Positions 15,731 through 23,927 of a DNA stretch of 64,000 bases are shown piece after piece (position 1 is the first letter of the stretch; each line of letters opens with the position of its first letter). The translations under genes were made by a program, and so were the position numbers. The stretch comes from Pseudomonas fluorescens (GTDB lineage: Bacteria; Pseudomonadota; Gammaproteobacteria; Pseudomonadales; Pseudomonadaceae): assembly GCF_902497855.1 (NCBI RefSeq), contig NZ_CABVHU010000019.1, positions 1 through 64,000 of the forward strand, given 5' to 3'. A model generated the notes under the pieces. The model did not search any database. It worked only from the letters and a program-made list of their open reading frames with translations, and had not been told where the DNA came from.

Positions 15731-17068
15731 TTAAAGGTTTTGCAGGGTATCGAGCAACACCTTCACCTTGGTAATCGATTCCTGATACTCGGCCTGCCAC
15801 TCGGAATCGGCGACGATCCCGCCACCGCCCCAGCAACAGACCTGCCCATCCTTCACCAGCAAGCTGCGAATGGCGATGGAGCTGTCCATCTCGCCACGTA
15901 CGTCCAGGTACAGCAACGAACCGCAATACAAACCGCGTCGGGTGGGCTCCAGTTCATCGATGATCTGCATCGCCCGAATCTTCGGCGCGCCGGTAATCGA
16001 TCCACCCGGGAAGCTGCCGGCGATCAGGTCCAGGGCGTCCCGCTGATCCGCCAGTTCTCCGGTCACGCTGCTCACCAGGTGATGCACGTTCGGGTAGCTT
16101 TCCAGGCTGAACAACTCCGGCACACGCACCGAGCCGATGCGGCAGGTGCGGCCGAGGTCGTTGCGCAGCAAGTCGACGATCATCAGGTTTTCCGCGCGGT
16201 CCTTGGGGCTGGCCAACAGTTCGGCGGCGTTCGCCGCATCTTCGGCAGCGGTCAGGCCGCGAGGGCGGGTGCCCTTGATCGGGCGGGTTTCCACATGGCG
16301 CTCGCTGACTTTGACGAAACGCTCCGGCGACAGGCTCAGCACCGCGCCGCCCTCGGGCAGGCTCTGGAAGCCGGAGAACGGCGTCGGGCAGGCCGCGCGC
16401 AATGCGCAATAGGCGGCCCACGGGTCGCCCTGGCATTGCGCGCGGAAGCGCTGGGCGAAGTTGACCTGGTAGCAGTCGCCGGCCTGTATATAGTGCTGAA
16501 TGCGCGCCAGCGCTTGGCGATACTCGTCAGCACTCAAGTCGGCGCTCATCGGTGCTTTCAGTTTGAAAGGCTCGATCGGGTCGATCTCGGGCTGACTGAA
16601 CAAGGCGATCAGGCGTTGCCGCTCGCTGTCGATCAGCGTCGGGTGAAACACCAGCTGACTGGTCTTGAGTTGGTGATCGCTGATCAGGGCCCAGCCATAG
16701 AGCCCGAAACGCGCATCGGGCAATTGCAGGTCGTCCTGCGCCAGGCTCGGCAGATGCTCCAGGCGACGGCCGAAGTCATAGCTCAGGTAGCCGATCAAGC
16801 CGCCGGCGAAAGGCAGGTCAAACGGCAGCGCGGCTTCACCCAGCCGTGTCAGGTTATCGCGCAGGCGCTGCAGGAAATCGCTGCCACTTTCGTCAGGCAA
16901 TACGGCCAGTTGTTCCAGCGGCCAGGCGCTGAGCAGGTCATAACGACCGCGATCGGCAGTCGGCCGGCCACTGTCGAGCAGTACGGCACCGGGGGCATGA
17001 CGAATCGCCGCGAAGTAGTCGGCGGGATTGGCGCGATAGGGGAGCGGGTGTACGGAACAGGTCAACAT
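15731..17068 (-). CDS. pabB: Aminodeoxychorismate synthase component I
   Basis: A 445-residue chorismate-binding enzyme forming 4-amino-4-deoxychorismate for folate synthesis, working with a glutamine amidotransferase (PabA) that is not in this window. The N-terminal anthranilate-synthase-I-like domain spans about 1-160. The C-terminal chorismate-binding domain carries PIKGTRPRG (active-site Lys) and GSFPGGSITGAPK. The PIKGT form points to PabB rather than TrpE. The gene stands alone; the next gene upstream on the strand lies beyond a repeat block. Confidence 0.93.
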   Translation of the reverse strand: MLTCSVHPLPYRANPADYFAAIRHAPGAVLLDSGRPTADRGRYDLLSAWPLEQLAVLPDESGSDFLQRLRDNLTRLGEAALPFDLPFAGGLIGYLSYDFGRRLEHLPSLAQDDLQLPDARFGLYGWALISDHQLKTSQLVFHPTLIDSERQRLIALFSQPEIDPIEPFKLKAPMSADLSADEYRQALARIQHYIQAGDCYQVNFAQRFRAQCQGDPWAAYCALRAACPTPFSGFQSLPEGGAVLSLSPERFVKVSERHVETRPIKGTRPRGLTAAEDAANAAELLASPKDRAENLMIVDLLRNDLGRTCRIGSVRVPELFSLESYPNVHHLVSSVTGELADQRDALDLIAGSFPGGSITGAPKIRAMQIIDELEPTRRGLYCGSLLYLDVRGEMDSSIAIRSLLVKDGQVCCWGGGGIVADSEWQAEYQESITKVKVLLDTLQNL

Positions 17069-17135
17069 GGGCGGGGCGGATCAGCCATCGAGGCGGGGGT
17101 GGCGATTGTAGTCTGCTCCGGGAATTGCTCCTAGA

Positions 17136-17439
17136 GGGGATGTCGGGGATTGGCAGATTGGCGACAGGGTTGGGAGGGTGTGTTGGCTGTCAGGCCGTCT
17201 TCGCTGGCAAGCCAGCTCCTACAGGGGATGTCGGGGATTGGCAGATTGGCGGCAGGGTTGGGAGGGTGTGTTGGCTGTCAGGCCGTCTTCGCTGGCAAGC
17301 CAGCTCCTACAGGGGATGTCGGGGATTGGCAGATTGGCGACAGGGTTGGGAGGTGTGGTGGCTGTCAGGCCGTCTTCGCTGGCAAGCCAGCTCCTACAAG
17401 GTTCAGCGCCATCCTGTAGGAGCTGGCTTGCCAGCGAAA
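17136..17439. repeat. Tandem 88-bp REP-containing repeat, three copies, plus inverted REP
   Basis: ggggatgtcggggattggca starts copies at 17136, 17224 and 17312 (period 88). Each copy ends with cgctggcaagccagctccta. The third copy is two bases shorter. A REP in the opposite orientation (17414-17439) closes the block. Copies are nearly identical, so the expansion is recent. Confidence 0.9.
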
Positions 17440-17458
17440 GGTGCGACTCGGTCCCGGA

Positions 17459-18445
17459 TCAGCCCTCGACCCCGGGAATATGCCCGAACATCTCCTGGAC
17501 AAACTCCACCCGCTCCTCAACCGTTTCGCTGATCCCGCGAGCCTTCAGTGCTTCAAGCCGCGCTTCAACGGCATGGGTACGCAATGTCAGGCCGCAATCA
17601 TTGGCAATCTGAATGTTCAACCCGGGACGGGCGTTGAGCTCAAGGATCAGCGGGCCTTTTTCCTGGTCCAGCACCATGTCGACCCCGATGTAGCCCAGCC
17701 CGCACAGCTCATAACAGCCGGCGGCGAGTTTCATGAAACCGTCCCAATAGGGCAGTTGCACGCCGTCCACCGCGTTGGTGGTGTCCGGGTGTTTGGTGAT
17801 GATGTTGTTCAGCCAGGTGCCGCGCAGGGTCAGGCCGGTGGCAAGGTCGACGCCGACGCCGATGGCGCCCTGGTGCAGGTTGGCCTTGCCGCCGGACTGA
17901 CGGGTCGGCAAGCGCAGCATGGCCATGACCGGGTAGCCCATCAGCACGATGATGCGGATGTCCGGCACGCCTTCGTAGCTGATGCTCTTGAAGATCTGGT
18001 CCGGGGTCACGCGGTATTCGATCAGCGCCCGGTCGCGATGACCGCCCAGCGAATAAAGGCCGGTCAGGATGCTGGAGATCTGGTGCTCGATTTCCTCGTG
18101 GCTGATGATCTTGCCGGACACCGTGCGGTAGCGCCCCTCGAAGCGGTCGGCGATCACCAGGATGCCGTCACCGCCGGCACCCTGGGCCGGTTTCACCACG
18201 AAGTCGTTGCGCCCGCCGATGATCTCGTCGAGGTTGTCGATTTCCTTCTCGGTGGAGATCACGCCATACAATTCCGGCACATGAATGCCGGCGGCGATGG
18301 CGCGCTCCTTGGTGATGATCTTGTCATCGACGATCGGGTACAGGCTGCGCTTGTTGTACTTGAGCACATAGTCCGCGTTGCGCCGATTGATCCCCATGAT
18401 GCCCCGGGCTTCCAGGGCCTTCCAGGTTTTCCAGAGGCCGAACAT
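17459..18445 (-). CDS. Alpha-L-glutamate-ligase-like ATP-grasp protein (RimK type)
   Basis: A 328-residue ATP-grasp protein. The fold is seen from the lysines in DFVVKPAQGAGGDG, the glycine-rich loop and the metal site LILELNARPGLNIQ near residues 265-280. It resembles RimK-like ligases that add glutamate to a peptide or small molecule. The start overlaps the stop of the 7TM gene by one base. That gene in turn lies five bases after a retropepsin-like protease gene, so the three form one operon. In this family trio the ligase and protease are thought to act on a common, still poorly known, substrate. Confidence 0.88.
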   Translation of the reverse strand: MFGLWKTWKALEARGIMGINRRNADYVLKYNKRSLYPIVDDKIITKERAIAAGIHVPELYGVISTEKEIDNLDEIIGGRNDFVVKPAQGAGGDGILVIADRFEGRYRTVSGKIISHEEIEHQISSILTGLYSLGGHRDRALIEYRVTPDQIFKSISYEGVPDIRIIVLMGYPVMAMLRLPTRQSGGKANLHQGAIGVGVDLATGLTLRGTWLNNIITKHPDTTNAVDGVQLPYWDGFMKLAAGCYELCGLGYIGVDMVLDQEKGPLILELNARPGLNIQIANDCGLTLRTHAVEARLEALKARGISETVEERVEFVQEMFGHIPGVEG

Positions 18446-19980
18446 CAGGCGTCAGCCTTCTTCAGGAAGGCCTTGAAGCGCACCAGTTCAGTCAGGCGGT
18501 AGCCGCGATAACGCCCCATCGCCAGCATGAAGCCTACCAGGATCAACAGGATCGCCGGGAAGGTGAACACGAAGTACACCAGCTCCGGAACGCTCATGAT
18601 CAGGTGCGCCAGGGCCGCGGCGAACAAGGTACCTATCGCCACTTTCATGGCATGGCCACCGCCGCGCTCTTCCCAGGTGATCGACAGGCGTTCGATGGTC
18701 ATGGTCAGAATCACCATCGGGAACAGCGCGACCGACAACCCGCGTTCGAGGCCGAGTTTATGGCTGAGCAGGCTGATCGTCGCGATCAGCACCACCACGA
18801 AGGTCAGCACCACCGACAGCCTCGGCAGCATTTGCAGCTTCAGGTGTTCAAGGTAGGAGCGCAGCGACAGGCCCAGGGCCGTGATGATGGTAAACAGCAC
18901 GATGCCGAAGCCGAGCTGGGTTTCGCGGAAGGCCAGGGCGATCAGTACCGGGGTGAAAGTGCCCAGGGTCTGGATGCCGATCAGGTTGCGCAGGATCAGG
19001 ATCACCAGTACGCCGATCGGGATCATCACCATGATCATGAAGGTCTGCTGGGTTTGCAGCGGCAGGCCGTACAGCGAGTATTCGAGGAAGTTGGCGTCGG
19101 TGTTTTCGTCGGTCAGCTTGGCCAGGCGGATGGCGTTCATTTCGCTGTTGTTCATGCTGAAGGTCACAGTGGCCTTCTTGCCGCCATCGACGGTGATCAG
19201 GTTTTCGTCGCCGGTCCACCACAGCAGGCGGTCGGTGGGCAGGCCCTGTTCGCCGGTTTCCGGGTTGAAGTACAGCCAGTCGGTGCCGTTGAAGCTGCGC
19301 AGCCAGAGTTCCGGAGTTTGCGGCTGGTCGGCCACCAGGCGAATGGTGTGGACCTTTTCCACCGGCACGTGGGCGATGGACAGCAGCAGTTCGACGATTT
19401 TGGCCTTGTGCCCGACGGACGGATCGCCGCCCAGCAGCAGCTTCACATTGTCATCGTTGAGGTTATTGACGCGCTTGATGGCTTCGCCGATGAACGTCTC
19501 GACGTCGGCCGAGTGCTGGCGGATCGGCGCGAGCAGGGCTTCGGCGGCGATTTTTTCCGGGCCTTCCACGACAATGCTGTCGCGGAAGGTCGGGCCCTTG
19601 ATCTTCAGTTTTTCGCCGCTGTAACGCTTGGTCAGCACCAGGCGGTAATAGAGGGTCTGGTTGCCCTTGGCCCGACGCGCCGACCAGGTAACCTTGCGGT
19701 TGCCGTCAACCCGATTCACCGCCACGCCATAGTTATTGGAGATGAAACTCTCGTTGAGGCTGACGTAATCGCGGCTCAGCGGCGGCACGAACATCTGGAT
19801 CTTGACCGGGTCCTTGGTGCTGGCGACGAACTCGACCTTGGCGTCGATGTTCCACAAGTCGTCGGTGGCGTCCTCGGTCACGGGAATGCCGAGCACAAAG
19901 ATCTGATAGGCCGTAACTGAAATGCCCAGGACCACCAGGATGGCGATCAGGAATTTCAGGTGGAGGGTAAGAGAGCGCAT
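18445..19980 (-). CDS. Inactive transglutaminase fused to seven membrane helices
   Basis: A 511-residue membrane protein. One N-terminal membrane helix (about 5-27) is followed by a periplasmic domain of about 230 residues that has the transglutaminase-like fold but lacks an evident Cys-His-Asp triad. Then come about seven membrane helices (about 310-495) ending in a short basic cytoplasmic tail. The domain order fits the 'inactive transglutaminase / 7TM' family that travels with RimK-like ligases and retropepsin-like proteases. A sensing or substrate-presenting role across the inner membrane is an inference. Confidence 0.85.
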   Translation of the reverse strand: MRSLTLHLKFLIAILVVLGISVTAYQIFVLGIPVTEDATDDLWNIDAKVEFVASTKDPVKIQMFVPPLSRDYVSLNESFISNNYGVAVNRVDGNRKVTWSARRAKGNQTLYYRLVLTKRYSGEKLKIKGPTFRDSIVVEGPEKIAAEALLAPIRQHSADVETFIGEAIKRVNNLNDDNVKLLLGGDPSVGHKAKIVELLLSIAHVPVEKVHTIRLVADQPQTPELWLRSFNGTDWLYFNPETGEQGLPTDRLLWWTGDENLITVDGGKKATVTFSMNNSEMNAIRLAKLTDENTDANFLEYSLYGLPLQTQQTFMIMVMIPIGVLVILILRNLIGIQTLGTFTPVLIALAFRETQLGFGIVLFTIITALGLSLRSYLEHLKLQMLPRLSVVLTFVVVLIATISLLSHKLGLERGLSVALFPMVILTMTIERLSITWEERGGGHAMKVAIGTLFAAALAHLIMSVPELVYFVFTFPAILLILVGFMLAMGRYRGYRLTELVRFKAFLKKADA

Positions 19981-19985
19981 TGGAA

Positions 19986-20522
19986 TTACTCTGCGGTATG
20001 TGCGTCGGTGGCGCAGGCGGGTTTGCCAGCAGCGTATTTAAGGCTGGGGTCGACCAGCGCGTCGAAGCGTTTCAGGGCTTCGGAGCCGATCAAGAGCGGG
20101 TATTGGAAGGCGCTTCGGTCGGTCAAGTTCACTTCGATGCTGCGTAAAGCCGAACCCATGCAGATATCGAGCTCGATCACCGGACGGGCGGTGTACTTCT
20201 TGCCAGCCTCCGGGTCGTAGTCGCCGGCCCTGCGCTTGATCTTGCTGACCCGGGCCAGCGGCCGTTCGATCGGGTGCGAATGGGCGGCGTCGATGGCCAG
20301 GTAAAAGCGCACCCAGGACTCGCCATTGCGTTTGAAGCGTTTGATGTCGCGGGCACTCAGGGAGGCGGTTTTCGCTCCGGTGTCGAGTTTGGCGGCGACT
20401 TCCAGGTTGATACCGTCCAGCGAGGCGTACTCGTTGAGGCCGTACACGGTTTTTTCCCCCGCCGCGGCATAACCGGGCAGGCAGAGCATAAAAAGGAATG
20501 CGGGGGAGGGCTTGAGTCTCAT
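19986..20522 (-). CDS. Retropepsin-like aspartic protease of the RimB / 'ATP-dependent zinc protease' family
   Basis: A 178-residue protein with a signal peptide (residues 1-20, GYAAA end), so periplasmic. The active-site motif KLDTGAKTASLSA (DTGA near residues 47-50) is that of retropepsin-like enzymes. The old family name refers to zinc and ATP dependence that is not supported by any visible motif. It is first in the operon with the 7TM and ATP-grasp genes. A start at 20522 is used because it gives a clean signal peptide; the frame could extend to 20546. Confidence 0.85.
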   Translation of the reverse strand: MRLKPSPAFLFMLCLPGYAAAGEKTVYGLNEYASLDGINLEVAAKLDTGAKTASLSARDIKRFKRNGESWVRFYLAIDAAHSHPIERPLARVSKIKRRAGDYDPEAGKKYTARPVIELDICMGSALRSIEVNLTDRSAFQYPLLIGSEALKRFDALVDPSLKYAAGKPACATDAHTAE

Positions 20523-20732
20523 AAATCCTGGTGCGCGGCGGTCCATACTTCAATTCAAGGCCCTGGCATCGCTGCGCAAGCTCCCTCGTATGCCTATCAA
20601 CGATGACAAGCCGTGCAGATGTCACAAACAAATGCGGCCGGCATTCTAGCACGGTGGTTTTATGGCGCCAGCGCTGGCGGGTGGCTGCAAACCGAGCGAC
20701 TGGGTGGATGGAATGCAGACGGTTATTAGACG

Positions 20733-20817
20733 ATTGTCGACAATTCCCAATTATCCTTTGACTATACGGCCTGTATTCGTTAGTTTTTGCGGCATTGGTT
20801 AACAAGGTGTCGACAAT
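20733..20817 (+). promoter_or_regulatory. prp operon promoter with two flanking operator palindromes
   Basis: ATTGTCGACAAT at 20733-20744 and GGTGTCGACAAT at 20806-20817 share the palindrome TGTCGACA. Between them a TTGACT (20758-20763) and TAGTTT 17 bases later could form the promoter. The right copy abuts the ATG of the GntR gene, so the regulator bound to both would block or loop its own promoter. Confidence 0.55.
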
Positions 20818-21540
20818 ATGCTGGACCAACCCGATCCGCCGGTCATTGCGCAAGACGATTCGGAAACACTTTCCGAGAATGTCTTCCGACGCATTCAGGC
20901 GGCCATCGTCAAAGGCGAAATCGCCCCGGGCAGCAAGATCTCCGAGCCGGAGCTGGCGCGCACCTACGGCATCAGTCGCGGCCCGTTGCGTGAGGCGATC
21001 CACCGCCTGGAGGGCCAGCGCTTGTTGGTGCGCATACCGCACGTCGGCGCACGGGTGGTGTCGCTCAACCACGCCGAGCTGCTGGAACTCTACGAAATCC
21101 GCGAATCCCTCGAAGGCATGGCCTGCCGTCTGGCGGCCGAACGCATGACCCTCGAAGAAATCGACGAACTGCGCCGGGTGCTGGAAACCCACGAGCGCGA
21201 TGCGGCGTTTCAGGCCGGTGTCGGCTACTACCAGCAGGAAGGCGATTTCGACTTTCATTACCGAATCATCCAGGGCAGCGGTAACCGCACCCTGACCCAG
21301 ATGCTCTGCGGCGAGCTCTACCAACTGGTGCGCATGTACCGCATCCAGTTTTCGACCACGCCCAATCGGCCGCGCCAGGCCTTTGCCGAGCACCACCGGA
21401 TTCTCGACGCCATCGCCGACCGTGACGGTGAGCTGGCCGAGTTGTTGATGCGCCGCCACATCGGCGCCTCCAAACGCAATATCGCCCGTCACTACCAGGA
21501 CGGCGTTAACCCGACAGCCACTGAACGAGGTGAGTCATGA
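20818..21540 (+). CDS. GntR/FCD-family regulator of the 2-methylcitrate operon (PmiR/PrpR type)
   Basis: A 240-residue regulator with an N-terminal winged helix-turn-helix (about 20-85, SEPELARTYGISRGPLREAI) and a C-terminal FCD ligand domain whose histidines (DFHYRIIQ, AEHHRIL) usually bind metal and effector. Its stop overlaps the prpB start (ATGA), so it is co-transcribed with the pathway. The homologous first gene of the P. aeruginosa prp locus, PmiR, responds to 2-methylisocitrate. The same effector is likely here. Confidence 0.9.
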   Translation: MLDQPDPPVIAQDDSETLSENVFRRIQAAIVKGEIAPGSKISEPELARTYGISRGPLREAIHRLEGQRLLVRIPHVGARVVSLNHAELLELYEIRESLEGMACRLAAERMTLEEIDELRRVLETHERDAAFQAGVGYYQQEGDFDFHYRIIQGSGNRTLTQMLCGELYQLVRMYRIQFSTTPNRPRQAFAEHHRILDAIADRDGELAELLMRRHIGASKRNIARHYQDGVNPTATERGES

Positions 21541-22427
21541 GTTCCAACAAGAGCACTCCAGGCCAGCGTTTCCGCGATGCGGTCGCCAGCGAGCATCCGC
21601 TGCAAGTCGTCGGCGCGATCAACGCCAACCACGCACTGCTGGCCAAGCGCGCCGGTTTCAAGGCTATCTATCTGTCCGGTGGCGGGGTCGCTGCCGGCTC
21701 CCTCGGCGTGCCGGACCTGGGCATTACCGGTCTCGATGACGTGCTGACCGATGTGCGTCGCATCACCGACGTCTGCGACCTGCCGCTGCTGGTGGACGTG
21801 GACACCGGTTTCGGTTCCTCGGCGTTCAACGTGGCGCGCACCGTCAAGTCGATGATCAAGTTCGGCGCGGCGGCGATCCACATCGAAGACCAGGTCGGCG
21901 CCAAGCGCTGCGGCCACCGTCCTAATAAAGAGATCGTGTCCCTGCAGGAAATGGTCGATCGCATCAAGGCCGCGGTCGATGCCCGGACCGACGACAGCTT
22001 CGTGATCATGGCCCGCACCGACGCCCTGGCGGTGGAAGGGCTGGAATCGGCCCTGGAGCGCGCTGAAGCGTGCATCGAAGCCGGCGCCGACATGATCTTC
22101 CCGGAAGCCATCACCGAACTGGACATGTACAAGCTGTTCGCCAGCCGCGTGAAAGCGCCGATCCTGGCCAACATCACCGAGTTCGGCGCGACGCCGCTGT
22201 ACACCACCGAACAGCTTGCAGGCGCCGATGTGTCGCTGGTGCTGTACCCGCTGTCGGCGTTCCGTGCGATGAACAAGGCCGCGGAAAACGTCTACACCGC
22301 CATCCGCCGCGATGGCACGCAACAGAACGTCATCGACACCATGCAGACCCGCATGGAGCTTTACGATCGCATCGACTACCACACCTTCGAGCAGAAGCTC
22401 GATGCGTTGTTTGCCGCTAAGAAGTAA
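21537..22427 (+). CDS. prpB: 2-methylisocitrate lyase
   Basis: A 296-residue lyase of the isocitrate lyase/PEP mutase superfamily that splits 2-methylisocitrate into pyruvate and succinate, the last step of the 2-methylcitrate cycle. The catalytic loop KRCGHRPNK (residues 123-131) and the substrate loop SGGGVAAGS (47-55) are intact; DVDTGFG (87-93) holds the Mg ligands. It overlaps the regulator gene by four bases and is followed by a REP pair before prpC. Confidence 0.96.
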   Translation: MSSNKSTPGQRFRDAVASEHPLQVVGAINANHALLAKRAGFKAIYLSGGGVAAGSLGVPDLGITGLDDVLTDVRRITDVCDLPLLVDVDTGFGSSAFNVARTVKSMIKFGAAAIHIEDQVGAKRCGHRPNKEIVSLQEMVDRIKAAVDARTDDSFVIMARTDALAVEGLESALERAEACIEAGADMIFPEAITELDMYKLFASRVKAPILANITEFGATPLYTTEQLAGADVSLVLYPLSAFRAMNKAAENVYTAIRRDGTQQNVIDTMQTRMELYDRIDYHTFEQKLDALFAAKK

Positions 22428-22434
22428 TGAACAT

Positions 22435-22540
22435 CCTGTAGGAGCGAAGCTTGCTCGCGATGGACGTGAACGATAACGGGTACTGCCTGATACAACGTGG
22501 TGTTCCGTCCACCATCGCGAGCAAGCTCGCTCCTACAAGG
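22435..22540. repeat. REP inverted pair inside the prp operon
   Basis: cctgtaggagcgaagcttgc at the left and its inverted complement at the right. It lies between prpB and prpC, where it may form a stable RNA hairpin in the operon transcript. Confidence 0.85.
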
Positions 22541-22606
22541 TCGGAGTGAATCCCGATCCGGGTATTTGCCGATTCCCTAACAAATTCAAGAAAACTGGAG
22601 ACAGCA

Positions 22607-23734
22607 ATGGCCGAAGCAAAAGTACTCAGTGGCGCCGGGCTCCGTGGCCAGGTTGCCGGGCAAACCGCCCTGTCCACCGTGGGCCAGTCGGGCGCAGGCC
22701 TGACCTATCGCGGCTACGACGTTCGCGAACTGGCGGCTGACGCCCAATTCGAAGAAGTGGCCTACCTGCTGCTGTACGGCGAACTGCCGACCCAGGCGCA
22801 ACTCGCCGCCTACATCAGCAAACTGGGCAAGCTGCGCGACCTGCCGCAAGCCTTGAAAGAAGTGCTGGAACGCATCCCCGCCGACGCCCACCCGATGGAC
22901 GTGATGCGCACCGGCTGCTCGTTCCTGGGCAACATCGAACCGGAGAACGACTTCTCCGAGCAGCACGACAAGACCGACCGCCTGCTGGCCGCGTTCCCGG
23001 CGATCATGTGCTACTGGTATCGCTTCAGCCACGACGGCAAGCGCATCAGCTGCGTAAGCGACGAACAATCCATTGGCGGTCACTTCCTGCACCTGCTGCA
23101 CGACAAGAAGCCAAGCGAGTTGCACGTCAAGGTGATGAACGTTTCGCTGATCCTCTATGCGGAGCACGAATTCAACGCCTCGACCTTCGCCGCGCGGGTT
23201 TGCGCCTCGACGCTGTCTGATCTGTTCTCCTGCGTCACGGCGGCCATCGGTACTTTGCGCGGTCCGCTGCACGGCGGCGCCAACGAAGCGGCGATGGAAA
23301 TGATCGAACGTTTCAGTTCGCCGGAGGAGGCAATCAAGGGCACCCTCGGCATGCTCGAGCGCAAGGACAAGATCATGGGCTTCGGTCATGCGATCTATAA
23401 GGACAACGATCCGCGCAACGAGGTGATCAAGGGCTGGTCGAAAAAACTCGCTGACGAAGTGGGCGACACCGTGCTGTTCCCGGTCTCCGAAGCCATCGAC
23501 AAGACCATGTGGGAGCAGAAGAAACTGTTCCCGAACGCCGACTTCTACCATGCGTCGACGTATCACTTCATGGGCATTCCGACCAAGTTGTTCACGCCGA
23601 TTTTCGTCTGCTCGCGCCTGACCGGCTGGGCGGCGCATGTGTTCGAACAACGTGCCAACAACCGCATCATCCGCCCGAGCGCCGAGTACACCGGCGTCGA
23701 ACAGCGCAAGTTCGTGCCAATCGAACAACGCTGA
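22607..23734 (+). CDS. prpC: 2-methylcitrate synthase
   Basis: A 375-residue type II citrate-synthase-family enzyme condensing propionyl-CoA with oxaloacetate. Catalytic histidines lie in LHGGANEAAM (about 222) and GFGHAIYK (about 261), and the aspartate lies in the ANADFYHAS region (about 310). Length and the GHAIYK form are typical of PrpC rather than the larger GltA citrate synthase. GGAGA precedes the ATG. REP pairs flank it on both sides. Confidence 0.95.
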   Translation: MAEAKVLSGAGLRGQVAGQTALSTVGQSGAGLTYRGYDVRELAADAQFEEVAYLLLYGELPTQAQLAAYISKLGKLRDLPQALKEVLERIPADAHPMDVMRTGCSFLGNIEPENDFSEQHDKTDRLLAAFPAIMCYWYRFSHDGKRISCVSDEQSIGGHFLHLLHDKKPSELHVKVMNVSLILYAEHEFNASTFAARVCASTLSDLFSCVTAAIGTLRGPLHGGANEAAMEMIERFSSPEEAIKGTLGMLERKDKIMGFGHAIYKDNDPRNEVIKGWSKKLADEVGDTVLFPVSEAIDKTMWEQKKLFPNADFYHASTYHFMGIPTKLFTPIFVCSRLTGWAAHVFEQRANNRIIRPSAEYTGVEQRKFVPIEQR

Positions 23735-23760
23735 CCGGGGAGGGCCGGCTGAACCGGGAA

Positions 23761-23860
23761 CCTGTAGGAGCGAAGCTTGCTCGCGAAGTCGGACTGACAT
23801 TCAACATCAATGTCGACCGACCGACAGACCGCATTCGCGAGCAAGCTTCGCTCCTACAGG
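23761..23860. repeat. REP inverted pair inside the prp operon
   Basis: cctgtaggagcgaagcttgc begins it and the exact inverted form ends it. It lies between prpC and acnD, the second REP doublet in this operon. Confidence 0.85.
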
Positions 23861-23927
23861 ACCGTGTTGACTTCGAAATCTGTGCCAGGCCCCACCTTTT
23901 GTAATCACCGTGACCGAGTCCCTGACG

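Noticed and set aside
15599..17134. 511-residue plus-strand frame over pabB
   Set aside because: Begins inside the nested palindrome and is antisense to pabB throughout.
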